From: Sanguinoderma infundibulare | Taxonomy: Eukaryota > Basidiomycota > Agaricomycetes > Polyporales > Polyporaceae | Length of the DNA stretch: 64,000 nt | Assembly: GCA_032821775.1 (NCBI GenBank) | Contig: JAVLRN010000009.1 | Span: 930,001-994,000, forward strand | Direction of reading: 5' to 3' | Shown: positions 1 to 10,423 of the stretch, piece after piece | Position numbering within the stretch: position 1 is the stretch's first letter | Layout: every line of letters starts with the position of its first letter | Notes under the pieces: generated by a model | The model's database searches: none | What the model saw: only the letters and a program-made list of their open reading frames with translations | What the model was told of the DNA's origin: nothing | Translations under genes and position numbers: made by a program

Positions 1-388
1 GTGTCATGCTCTGCTAGTCCTTAGACTTTACAGAGTTCGATACAGGCCTTGTGACTGCTCCTGGACCCACTGCAGCCAACAGGTTATCAGCCCTGTGCTC
101 TGACAGCCTCAGAACATCCAAACTCGCCTTCCCCATCACTCTTAGTCCATCCCCACACCCTCCTTTTGCTCTGGGTCTCCCTGCTTAACGCATTCTTCAT
201 CCTGGACACTCCTTCCATCATTGCCTCCTCCTGGCTTCAGTTCTCATCCCCTCACCACGTCGTTTCGCCAGCTTGACGCACGCCACATCATTATCCATCT
301 CCCAGAGCCCCAGTCCTGATGGTGGTCTCCCTGACCTATAACCTGCCCCTGGACAAGTCCCTGCCCCTGGAGATGCCACAGGAGATGT

Positions 389-1206
389 TTGGTGTGCTGG
401 AGAATCAGCCTGGTGTGTCCTCATCATGTCCTGTCCCCTCCAACATCCCCTCTACGCTCCCCTGCACATTCTGTGGTCACCCCAACCACTCAGTGCTTGT
501 CCAAGCAAAATGCCAGCACAAAGGTGAAGGGCAGGGCCTTCCAGTGCATGCAGCTGTGTGCCAGGACCCCCAGGTGCAAGGAGGAGACCTCTGAGGCATC
601 GAGTTCATCATCTGGAGCTCAGGAGATGACCCAGGAGCCTGCTGGTGCAGCCACTGTGAGTGCTGGCTGTGCCTCTGCCCTGCTCTCTGCCACAGATCGT
701 GCATCCTGGCTCTCCTCACCTGCAGCAATGCACTGGAACACAGACACAGGTGCCTCTGCCCACATGACCCTACACCGCCACTGGTTTCACTCCTACTCGC
801 CCCACACCATCCCCATTCACCTTGCCAACTCCCATCTACTCTGCTGGTTTGGGGTCTGTGGTGTTTGAACCTGCACAGAGAGATGAAATTCACCTCCCTG
901 CAGTTGTACTGCATGATGTGCTCCATGTCCCTGCACTTGCTATCAACCTGCTCTCTGTCTTCCACCTCACATGTGAAAAGGGCTACTCTGTTGCACTTCA
1001 GGGGTCCAAGATGCTGTTCCACCAGCAGGGCCAGCTGCACTTCGAGGCCCAGGTCAATGAACACAATGTGGACTACCTCCTTGGCTCTACTGTCTCCCAG
1101 TCTTAAGAGTGCCCTCTCTGCCTCGACGACTTGTAAGGAGGACCTCCACCTTTGGCACCAGCACTGCTCATATGTCAACCTCAGTGACCTCAAAGCAGCA
1201 AATTGA
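389..1206 (+). pseudogene. copia gag/protease/pre-integrase remnant
   Basis: Pieces in two plus frames cover the end of gag and the protease. The protease-like triad reads DTGASAHM at about 736-760, and the downstream VLHVPALAINLLSV block (about 915-955) is typical of the copia protease. A frameshift near 815-830 moves the reading from one frame to the next, and LWHQHCSYVNLSDLKAAN (about 1153-1206) matches the gag-pre-integrase histidine region. The zinc-knuckle-like CTFCGHPNHS of the nucleocapsid is at about 463-492. No intact ORF spans these parts. Confidence 0.75.
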
Positions 1207-1215
1207 AAGGACCCT

Positions 1216-1803
1216 GTGTACAGCCTCAGCATCCACTCCAAGCATTGGCCTGACCCCATCTGTGAGCCATGCCTTGCTGGCAAGCTCAACCACCACCCCA
1301 TCCCCCACTTTGCCTCCAGGATGCATGTGCACCTTGCCCTGGTGCACACAGATGTCAAGGGCCCTCTCCCTGTCCAGATGCCTGAGGGCTACAGGTACTG
1401 GATGGTCTTTGTCTGTGACTTCTTGTGTTTCTGGGATGTTGCCTATCTCAAGTGCAAAAGCGATGCATTTGAGGCCTTCAAAGTGTACAAGGCATATGCT
1501 GAGAACTGCCTCAGTCTGCGCATAAAGGTCACACATGATGATGGCAGCAAATACATAGGCAAGGAGTATGCTGACTTCTGCATCCAGCATGGCATCCAGC
1601 ACCAGCACACAGAGCCAGATGAGCTGCACCAGAATGGTGTAGCAGAATGTGCCAACTGCACCATTGCTGAGGACGCCACAGCCCTCCTGGTGCAATTCAA
1701 GCTTCCCCCTTCATTCTGGCAGCACGCTGCCTCTGCCCTTGTCCACATGCACAACTGCATGCCCACCTCTGTACTGGATGGTGGTATTCCCTTCACTGCT
1801 TGA
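1216..1803 (+). pseudogene. copia integrase core remnant
   Basis: This is a 195-residue open stretch with an rve-type integrase core. The DDE residues are visible: D in HTDVKGP (about 1345), D in DDGSKYIGKEY (about 1538), and E in HQNGVAE (about 1630). The zinc-binding CEPCLAGK motif precedes it. The catalytic triad looks intact, but the ORF stops at 1801 and carries on in another frame, so no full pol could be made. The downstream piece at about 1820-1920 (YLAYVLVCKKDRKALQPHTR) is the C-terminal part of integrase. Confidence 0.85.
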
Positions 1804-2159
1804 AAGGGCAATCAGTGCATGCCAGATGTGTCCTATTTCTGCACATTTAGCTATCTGGCCTATGTCCTGGTGTGCAAGAAGGACCGCAAGGCACTGCAGC
1901 CGCACACTAGGAAGTGCATCTTTATCAGGTACTCTGAGGGGACCAAGGCCTGACATTTTTGAGACCCTGCAGTGCAGAAGTTTCTCATCTCCTTGCATGC
2001 TGTGTTTGACAAACACTGCTCCCCTGGCAACTCACCCTCCATTAATGTCTTTGACCTTCCCCTGGATGACATGGATGTCCCTGGAGCCTCTGACGATGCA
2101 GAGGATGGCCAGCCACTGCAGAATGATGTGCCTGATGTGCCAGAGCTGCACGATCTGGA

Positions 2160-2430
2160 AGGAGATGATTGGGATGATCCTGCACCTCCTGCACCGCAGA
2201 TTCCACCTCCAGCTTGTGCCCCTTCACCTCCAGCACCTCCTGTGCCTCAGCCACTGCCTTCACATCCTCCAGCACCTGCACCACAGCCTCCACTGCATCC
2301 TGCACCTCATCCTGGTCCTACACCCAAAGCTGCACCTTGACCGCCTCCTGCACTAAAGCTAGCACCTGCAGCTGTACCTCCAGCTCCTGCTCCTGCTCCT
2401 GCCCCTGCGCCTCACATTCACTCGCTCTCA
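2160..2430 (+). repeat. Proline-rich low-complexity linker of the copia pol
   Basis: The stretch is made of iterated CCT/GCA-rich units such as cctgcacctcct. In frame it encodes PAPP/PxPxP repeats between the integrase and RT domains. One in-frame TGA at 2338 interrupts it. Copia pol proteins often carry a variable linker here, so this is part of the element and not a separate gene. Confidence 0.7.
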
Positions 2431-3720
2431 GTGCACCAGGAAGCTAAGGACCAGCCTGGCTATCGTCCCTATCCTGCCCTTGCTCGCAGAGACCTTCCTG
2501 GCCATTCTACTCATTATCAAGGCTCCCTCAGTGACCATGCCCTCAAATGTGCAAATCTAGCTCCTCCTCACCACCGCATTCACTCTGTCTCACCTGCACC
2601 AGTCACAGACCCCTTACATTGCCAGGAGCCACCTCAGCACGAGCCTAGCCCTCAGCGCAACTCCCCTTCTCCAGATCCTCTAATTGATGCTCCAGTCGAT
2701 CCAGTTCCACCTGCTGCATGGGCACACAGGTCACCCTCTCCTGCACCTAGTCCCACATCATCAGATGATGAGCTGGACTGCATAGGACACTATGATGAGG
2801 AGGATGCACTTGAGGCAATACTTGCTGGTATTGAGCATGTCTACTCTGGCCAGCACAATGACTACCTAACCTATGATGAAGCCATGGAGTACATGTTCAA
2901 GTCAGTGGTCCAGCACACATCCAAGGTCAACCAGGAGCACTTTGGTGAGCCCAGGTCAATTGTGAAGGTTATGCAGCTGCCCCAGGATGAGTACACCAAG
3001 TGGCTTGAGGCCACCTGGGAGGAGATCCACTCCCTAGTTGAGAATGGCACCTTTGAGCTTGTCCAGCTTCCTCCTGGACAGCTGCTGCTGGGTCTTCCAG
3101 GTCAAGCGCAATGCAGACAGCTCTATCGAGCGGTACAAGGGCCGTCTCATTGCTAAGGGCTTCTCTCAACACCCTGGCTTTGAGTACAATGAGACCTTTG
3201 CCCCCACACCCAAGTGGGCATCGATTCGAGTCATTCTTGCCCTTGCAGCCTTCGAAGATCTGGAGCTAGAGTTGGTCAACATCTTCTCTGCCTACCTCAA
3301 TGGAGAGCTCAAGGAGGAGGTCTACATGCACCAGCCTGAGGGCTTTGAGGAGAAGTCTCCCCAGTGGGTGTGGCGCCTGTGCAAGGCCCTCTATGGCCTC
3401 AAGCAGGCTGGCTGCTGCTGGCATGAGAAGCTCCATGAGGTACTCACCAAGCTGGGCTTCAATTGCCTTGTCTGTGAGCACAGTGTCTGGGTCTACCTGC
3501 ACGATGGTGTCTGCATCATCATCCCTGTCTTTGTCAATGATATCACCATTGCAGGTAAGGACAAGCCCTCCATTCAGTGCATCAAGGACAACCTCTGTGC
3601 GCACTTCAAGCTGCGAGACCTTGACCCCACTTCCTGGCTCCTTGGTGTCTGTCTATCTCACAATGCCAGTATGCTCTGGACATCCTCGAGTGGTATGGCT
3701 TTGCAGACTGTGACCCAGTT
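2431..3720 (+). pseudogene. copia reverse transcriptase remnant with inactivated active site
   Basis: An RVT_2-type reverse transcriptase is visible: VKRNADSSIERYKGRLIAKG (about 3098), ETFAPTPKWASIRVILALAA (about 3191), SAYLNGELKEEVYMHQPEGF (about 3288) and ALYGLKQAGCCWHEKLHEVL (about 3389). Two catalytic positions that are normally Asp read Asn here: VNIFSAYLNG (about 3275) and FVNDI (about 3530, normally YVDD-like). A frameshift near 3100 separates the N-terminal part from the catalytic part, and another near 3640 leads into RNase H. The product would be catalytically dead even if it were translated. Confidence 0.88.
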
Positions 3721-3729
3721 GGCACCTCC

Positions 3730-4190
3730 ATGGATCCTGGCCTTTGCCTTAGTGCAGACATGTTTCCAACGTCACCCTCTGACATCCGGGAGATGCAGGA
3801 CATTCCCTATGGCCAAGCGGTTGGTTCCCTCTTCTACCTTGCCGTTGCAACACATCCAGACATCTCCTGCACTGTTGGCAACCTTGCACGCTTCTCCCAA
3901 AACCCAGGGATGGCCCACTGGAAGGCAGTCAAGCACCTCTTCCACTACATTAAGGGCACACTCGACTACAAGCTCACCTATGCCCCATCGCCAGATCCTG
4001 AGGTCTTCACTTCCTACACTGATGCTGACCATGCTGGCTGCCCTGACACTGGTCGCTCTACCTCTGGGCACATTATCAAGATGGGCACAGGTGCGATTTC
4101 CTGGTCGAGTCGTCTTCAGGGCATTGTGGCGTTGTCTACTAAAGTAAACTAGGAGCTGTATCTAGGCTAGAACTGTGCAGGAATGTAAAG
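3730..4190 (+). pseudogene. copia connection/RNase H remnant
   Basis: Readable copia C-terminal blocks are IPYGQAVGSLFYLAVATHPD (about 3805), HWKAVKHLFHYIKGTLDY (about 3918) and the RNase H block SYTDADHAGCPDTGRSTSG (about 4012). The reading ends at a TAG at 4150 within the expected ALST(T)EAEY block. After that stop the frame goes on with ELYLG, so the stop is a mutation inside the coding region and not the natural end. Confidence 0.85.
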
Positions 4191-4395
4191 TAGGCAATAA
4201 CTGTGGAAGGAGTGATGCTACAGCTAAGCGAAAAATATCGTAGGTAGGGGAACATGTAAAGAATGACTAGTCTGAGTAGGGACTTGATACGGGCAAAGGA
4301 GCCACCACTAGAGTGGTGACTTCAACACTGTCAACATCCATCCAGTCACCCTCATCTGTACCAACACCTCCACCCTCATCTGCCATCATTGTTAT
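4153..4395. other. 3' flank of the copia element; outer edge of the inverted repeat
   Basis: No gene is visible. The first 40 bases are the tail of the broken RNase H frame. Positions 4328-4350 and 4396 onward match the far arm of the large inverted repeat in reverse complement, with about 47 extra bases here (two caccctcatctg units) that the other arm lacks. A copia 3' LTR would be expected about here, but I could not find its ends. Confidence 0.5.
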
Positions 4396-4517
4396 CACTT
4401 TACTTCATAAACAGCATCACACTGATGTCCAGCTTATCATTTAGACACATTCGCAACATTCAGCTTCAAGGCTGTGCCCAGAGGGGCAACTATAGAATGT
4501 AAAAAAATGAGTTTGCA

Positions 4518-5311
4518 TAAGGTTGGACATTGGTGTGATTCAATGCATGGGTTGACCTGGTTCACACCAGCACTTAATCTGTAGGTGGAAGATCTATAGG
4601 TGCAGGCCACCTACATATAAATCAGCCATGGATCTGAATCAGGCCCTCTAAAACCCCCAGATCTACTGTAAATCACCTGCACAGTTGTAGGTTCATACAG
4701 GTCTATAAAACTCACTGTAGGTCTATACAGTATACAGCTAAAGGTTTTTCAAAAGACTTCAAGAATCATCAAGTCATGTGTATGTCATAGGCATAAACTC
4801 AGCTTCAGTGCATTTTCAGCAGTCAAGATACAGCAAACAAATATATTTTATACTATTATAATAGAATATATAGTGCTATTATATTCTCAGATGCCCTATA
4901 CCACACTCATAAAGATATAAATACAGTGTGCAATGTGGGTAAAGGTATAATATATTTGATTGACTATCTGAACATCCACTGTGTGATTGAATGGCAAGGT
5001 AGGCATATATGCCTGCCTTGCCTATACTTCAACTTTAGAGTAGATATATATATCTTGAGGATTCAAACCTGTGCTTATAGGTGTCAAATGACCTATAATC
5101 TATAACATACTGTAAGTATATATATATATCTCTAGGTGACCTGCTATCTATAGGTGCATATTCAGGTGACCTGCTGTTTATAGGTGTAAAAGCTATAAGT
5201 ATGGCTCAATATTTAGGTTGAGCCATGCAGATCTCAATTATGGTCTTCAAGTTCTATAAACTCACAGGTACAGCTCTGGATCACTCAAAGATTAACCTAT
5301 ACCCAGCCTTA
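4518..5311 (+). mobile_element. 794-bp hAT-like non-autonomous element, TSD AGTTTGCA
   Basis: The element begins TAAGGTTGGACATTGG and ends CCTATACCCAGCCTTA, related to the termini of the 417-bp family. It is flanked by a perfect 8-bp direct repeat AGTTTGCA at 4510-4517 and 5312-5319. An 8-bp target duplication with a TA(A/G)GG-like terminus is characteristic of the hAT superfamily. No transposase reading frame is present; the interior is AT-rich and contains several short palindromic CCTATAGG-like words. Confidence 0.8.
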
Positions 5312-5452
5312 AGTTTGCATTTATGCATGAGAGGTGGAACATGTGAGATGATAAGGTGATAGATGCAGAAGGGCTGCAACACCACACAGTATCACAATGT
5401 CTTCTAGGTATATAACATGATGCATGTGGAGGCTCCAGATGAGTGGCCTGAA

Positions 5453-5868
5453 TAAGGCTGGGTATAGGTTCAGGTTATGTCACAGATGACCTAGATCTGA
5501 CCTGCAGAATTGCCTATAGGTTAATAACTTATAAGTTTAGATATCTACATTATGAATCAGCTGCAAATCTGAATCAGCCATTTTATAAGATATTACAGGT
5601 TAGATTTTAGATCACCTGCAAACTGACCTGTATTTTTATTTATCTATAAATATTTATTAGGCACTTTAACATCTTTTTTCACTATTTCTAGTCTGTTTGA
5701 AACTATTTGATAAAATCAATAATGTTACCTATGATTTATAGGTCTTTGATTTGTAAGTTTAGGTTAAAATTGATTTAAATCATACAGTTTCCAATCAAAG
5801 TCTTAAAAGCTGACAAACTCACAGGTTCAGATCTGAATCAACTATAGGTTAATCTATGCCCAGCTTTA
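5453..5868 (+). mobile_element. 416-bp hAT-like MITE, TSD GGCCTGAA
   Basis: The termini are TAAGGCTGGGTATAGGT and CTATGCCCAGCTTTA, inverted repeats of each other with a few differences. A perfect 8-bp duplication GGCCTGAA lies at 5445-5452 and 5869-5876. The interior matches the copies at 17103, 18066 and 22655 almost base for base. There is no coding capacity. Confidence 0.9.
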
Positions 5869-6429
5869 GGCCTGAAGGAGCTGAAATGACCACCCTTGAC
5901 CTCTATGTAGTCATCTTATTAGTGTTATTCTTTTAGTTAATATATAATGTTTAATTTTTATCTTAGATAAATGAAATACACAATATTATAAACAAAATGG
6001 CTCAAACTTGTGTATATTTGAGTGAGTCTTGCAGGTCTCTGTAGATATGGGTCTTTGCATAAGTAAACCCATGAGTAACAGGTCAAGGATCTGTGAGTAT
6101 GGACTAGTATGGGTCTTGATCTATGCAGATCTGGGTCAAATCCTTTGAGGCCCCAGTATTCAAAGGTATGGATCCAGGTTGATCCACAGGTGATCCATGT
6201 TCAGCCTTAGCTCAGTGTGAAGCCTTTGAGGTAAAGGACATTCTGTTGAAATGGGTTAATGTTCTGAAGGCATGTGTCTTGTTAAACTTAAGTTCACTTC
6301 TCTGCTAAATATTGTTTCCAGTGTGATGAGTGTTCTCATCATGGAGTTGACTGTATATCCAGTCCAGACTAGGGTCAGTACTGTTGCTCACCTTGCCATG
6401 CTCAATACCACAAGTGCATTTAATATGGC

Positions 6430-7224
6430 ATGAACCTTCATGGAGAGATAAAGGGTTCTCATCCTTTGAAGCCTCTTGCTGTCTTCAATGGTAAAGGCTT
6501 CTCCATTAATAAGGCAATGACAGCTGCTCTTCACCTGTGGATTGAGATTTCAATTTGTGCCATCCTGGACACTCCAAATGTCATATTCAAGATTATAGAG
6601 AAAACAGTGGATGAGCTTGCAGAGATCACAACCTCTGGTCAGTATGTTCCTGCCAGTTGTAGGTCCACTCCCTTCTTGTTTCAGCCTGGTGTGATTAAAA
6701 ACTTCAATCCTTGTAGTTTCAAAGGTCCCTTTCTCACACCTGTGGCATATTCTCTCCCTTTGAAGAAACTGGGAGTCCAGTCAACACCTTGTTCTTCATT
6801 ACTTAGTGGCCATCCAATGCAATGTGCATATGTCATTACTTGTGCTTTTTCTGCTGTCAATGAACAGGACCAGCTTGAAGATGATGTGTTGAAGGCCTCT
6901 GCAGGTGAACTCAGTCCTGCTGCTTCCTCTAACATGGCTCCTAAAGCTCTTTCAGCTCACATCTGCTCCTTTCACATCAATTACTCCTTTTTCACTGTCT
7001 GCTGTCAACTTGACCTGAAGGCCATGGTGTTTTATGCTGTGAAAAAGACTAAGCACACTGGCATGCTGTTCTGTCAGCACACTGCACTCAATTTGCACCC
7101 ATTTGATTCTAAGAAGTTCACTAAAAAGTTGATTGATGAGCATTGTTGCTTCTGACACTTCAAGGTGGAGACTTCTATTGCCAACATTGACAAGGAGGAC
7201 CCTAACTCTGTGAGCAGGAGCTGA
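6430..7224 (+). pseudogene. Unidentified transposon-region ORF with an in-frame TGA
   Basis: A 241-residue reading frame runs from the ATG at 6430 to a TGA at 7153. Directly after it the same frame goes on for 22 more residues (HFKVETSIANIDKEDPNSVS...) to a TGA at 7222, so the first stop may be a mutated CGA codon. I do not recognise the family. The N-terminus MNLHGEIKGSHPLKPLAVFN and the region IIEKTVDELAEITTSGQ show ordinary codon structure, unlike the surrounding DNA. There is no CpG in the whole ORF. It sits in the spacer of the large inverted repeat and is probably a relic of a transposon gene or a captured gene. Confidence 0.4.
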
Positions 7225-8090
7225 GAGATTTGGACATTGAGGTTTTGTAGGTAAAATAAAGTTGGACAGTGCTTGTTACTACCATGTGTCATTTCTCCCA
7301 TCATCCTGTTTTCTTTGTCCTTGTTTTATATATATCTTGCCAAAGTACCATTTAATCATATAGTTGAATTGGACCACCATATACCTCTTTTGGATAAAAA
7401 ACTATTGCCTAGCATCCCCTATGAAACTGTCTGTGCACCATGTCATAGCTTGTTGTAATAAATCATTGTATATGTGGACTTGCCACCTGTGGTCTTCACT
7501 TACAGATCAGTGCTGTCAGCAAGTCAAATAATGCAGTCATGTGTTCTTATTGTACAGTGTTGTTTGATGGTATAGTCCTCCACACTGAGTTCATAAGGCT
7601 GCCTGATAGAGGAACAAGAGTCATTGCAGAGTGGGATATAGGTTGAAAAGCTCAGCTCCTCTATATACAAAAACTCTTATTTTGTATCAATTGATGGAAC
7701 TGGATGCTCCTTGTGTGCAAGTGTAGGAATCTCCATGCTCTGAATCTTGATGATAGCTTCCTTAGCTTCTCTCTCTGCTCCATTTGGTTAGATAAATAGG
7801 TTGATGAGTTTTTGAACACAGCCCAGAGTCAGAGTCCACTATGAAGGCAGTTGAGCTTAGCATGTCTCTGACAGAAACTGGTACTTCAGCACTGAACACT
7901 CTGTTGAGGATATGTGCAGATGCAGTAGGACCAACCATTACAGCTTCTGTTGAATATGATGGTTTTTCTAGTGATAAATATACACTGTGAAGCTGTGGTT
8001 CCAACAACTTGTCTAGTGTTCATGAATCCATATCTTGTTGTGACTGAATGTTGAGCAAGGATCAGGGGTGACTTATAAGATGGGCAGGAG
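7225..8090. other. Decayed transposon DNA without a recognisable gene
   Basis: Only short reading frames occur (7273-7458 plus; 8007-7762 minus), with no recognisable motif. The stretch has no CpG by eye and has the same base make-up as the neighbouring transposon relics. Confidence 0.5.
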
Positions 8091-8486
8091 TGTCAACAAG
8101 TATTTGTGCAGTGAGACTGGGGCTAGGCTCAATGGTCAGGACTGAAGACAAGGTATATTGAGTGAGAGATATGAGAGAAATATACAGTGAGGCCTATCTG
8201 GAGACAAGAGGTCAAAACTGGGTCTTCAAATAGCAAGTACAGGGGTTTATATATAGTAGCACAATAATAGAAACCACTAAACAAAAGGTAACTATGGATA
8301 CAGAAAATAAGAGAGACAAAACAATAGCACTTTGTACACAATAGAGTAGCTATTATACTATCAAACAATAATGTGAGAATAAAAGTTCAAAGAACAAGAT
8401 GAAATAATAATCAATGTTCAAGAAAGAAAATAGATAAAATAAAGAAAAGGGTGCTCAGATAAGCACCACGTGGGCCATTTGTTATA
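8091..8486 (-). mobile_element. Probable LTR of the minus-strand Ty3/gypsy fragment
   Basis: On the minus strand a polypurine tract (8500-8487, TAGGAGGGGGG followed by TAC) is followed at 8486 by sequence that parallels the LTR start of the plus-strand copy at 22494 (ATGGCCCACGTGGTG against ATGGTCCATGTGGTG). A TATA-like ACTATATATAAACC follows inside. The far end near 8091 (CTTGTTGACA) is a guess from the usual CA ending. The expected TG start reads TA here. Confidence 0.6.
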
Positions 8487-8499
8487 GTACCCCCCTCCT

Positions 8500-10060
8500 A
8501 AAGATTATACCTTCACAATCGAGTATTTTTGTTGCTGGAGCTAGATTAGAGTGTTTAGTATAAAAGTTCATAACATGTTGCAGTGCATTGGTCAGATTGT
8601 CTGCATCCTTTCAACTATTGTGTTCTGAACCCCACCCTTTCCAGTGCACCAGGTACTGCAACTTCTTCCACCATTCATACTATCAAACATCCAACACCTC
8701 CTCAACTTTATATTCCTCCTCTCCTTCCACTTCTATTGCAGCAGGCTCAGGTGAGTGTTGACCAGAGAACTAACTTGTGTAGTAAGAGCAAAGAGACATG
8801 AAACACTGAGTGGATTGTAAGGTCCTTGGAGAGCTTCAGCTCATATGCCAGGTTCTCTACTTTGTCAACTATCAGATATAGTCCTGCATACCAGTCCATC
8901 AGTTTCTTTGAGACTCTGGATATCCTAAAGTTTCTCATGTTGAGTCACACCTTTTGCCCTTCTTTGAACTCTGAAGCTTCATAGATGTACTTGTCAAAGT
9001 ACTTCATCTGCTCAGCTGACAGAGTCAATGCCACCATTGCATCCTCTCTTATCTGTCTCAACACTTCATGATGCTTATTCACCGCAGGGATGATAGTCGA
9101 CAGTATGAGAATATAGAACTGAAGTTTGAAGCTATAATAAGGTAGAATGGTGAGTACCCTGTGGATGAGTGTACATGCAAGTTGAATGCAAATTCCACAA
9201 TGGAAATCCACTTTACCCAGTCATCATATTGTGTCACATAGAATATCCTTAGATACACTTCAATTTCCTGGTTCCACCACTCTGACTGTCCATCTGTCTG
9301 TGGATGGTATGTTGTGAACAATGCACTTTTAATGCCTAGACCCTTGAGAACAGCACAAAATAAGTTACTCAAGTATTGAGGTCCATGATCTGAAATGATC
9401 TTCTATGGCAGCCTATAAAGATGAAATTGTTTTCAAATAAAGTTATCTGCTGCACTTTCAGAGTCAATCTTTTCTGTGCAAAGAATTAAGTGAATCAACT
9501 TTCTATGCCAGTCAGTGATCAGCTGCAATGCATTATAGTCTTCCACTTTGGGCAGTTCAACGATAAAGTCACAAGTCACTACTTGTCCAGAGCTGTTAGG
9601 GATTTTATTTGATTGAAGAGGACTTTGTAGTTTGGCATGTGAGGCTTTATCACGATTACAGGTGTCGCAGGTCTTGATGTACTCCTTGATGAACTTAACT
9701 ATTCCTGGCCACCAGTAGTTATATGTAACTAACTCTACTGTCTTCCACTGCCCAGAATGCCTGGCTGGTAGGAGGTCATGGTGGATGCATATAATCTTGA
9801 TCTAGAGTGTCTCATCTTTTGGAACACAGACCTTTCCTCAATATAGGAGTAGGCCCTGCTTGATGTTTCAATCAATAAGGTCACTCTGAAGATATGCTGG
9901 TCTGAGACTGTTCATCTTTTACAATACTTTCACTATCTTCTGTTTATGCTCTCTACATTCACAGATATGCTTGAGCAAGACCTTCTTTAACACCACTGAC
10001 AGATGTTTCCTCTTTGCTGTGAGGATCTTAAAATGATCAGTTTGCAATAAAATCTAGTTC
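8500..10060 (-). mobile_element. Degenerate Ty3/gypsy integrase-chromodomain fragment
   Basis: Read on the minus strand from about 9760 down there are YNYWWPGIVKFIKEY followed by CDTC (HHCC zinc domain region), DFIVELPKVEDYNALQLITD, the integrase core with SDHGPQYLSNLFC and TTYHPQTDGQSE (9372-9079), then the C-terminal piece RNFRISRVSKKLMDWYAGLY (8938-8747) and an EEEYKVEEVLD chromodomain start near 8670. Several stops and frameshifts break it. No RT or RNase H is visible upstream, so this is a 3' fragment of a chromovirus-type element. The copy at about 21.0-22.65 kb belongs to the same family. Confidence 0.88.
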
Positions 10061-10423
10061 TATTGTTATCAGTGTCATAGAGGCTAGGCATAAGTGCTAA
10101 GCAACTGGTATACAGAGTTTAGTTAATCACTCAGAATGTCCAGCTGGTACAATATTAAATTAAGACCAGTGCAATATGGAAGAATGAAGAGAGAGGAGGA
10201 GTACAAGATAGGGGCATATCCAATGAGCATAAACAGGGTGGTCTTATAGTAGAAGAGACAGCATACTAGGGAGACAGATGACAACAATGAGAAGGGAGAG
10301 GCTAGTAGGAGGGCACAAGACCTACCTAACTAACCTTCAGACATCAGATTACAGGCTAGTCTTCAAGATATAAGTGTATTGCTTTACCATGCTGAAGTAC
10401 AAGTGGTGCTCACCTAGTCTCTA

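Larger units (their letters stand above)
300..4190 (+). mobile_element. Degenerate Ty1/copia retrotransposon (Pseudoviridae-type pol order)
   Basis: The domains run in copia order on the plus strand: a zinc-knuckle-like CTFCGHPNHS stretch near 463, an aspartic-protease-like NTDTGASAHMT near 735, a gag-pre-integrase remnant (LWHQHCSYVN) near 1155, integrase core, proline-rich linker, reverse transcriptase and RNase H. Integrase before RT separates copia from gypsy. The reading frame is broken many times by frameshifts and stops (for example at 1801, 2338 and 4150), so this is a dead copy. The 5' LTR must lie before the window start. I could not delimit a 3' LTR after 4190. Confidence 0.93.
4396..6210 (+). 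repeat. Left arm of a 1.8-kb near-perfect inverted repeat
   Basis: The arm is the reverse complement of 12188-14002. Every paired position I checked sums to 18398, so the two 1815-base arms carry no indel. I saw one mismatch (4412 versus 13986) and compared most of both arms by eye. The inner end coincides with a transposon terminus (tcagccttag). The arm contains two complete hAT-like elements with their own target duplications and no CpG after about 4450. Homology goes on outward to 4328 past an indel. Confidence 0.95.

Noticed and set aside
477..1358. 293-codon minus-strand ORF
   Set aside because: It is antisense to the copia protease-integrase region and carries no motif.
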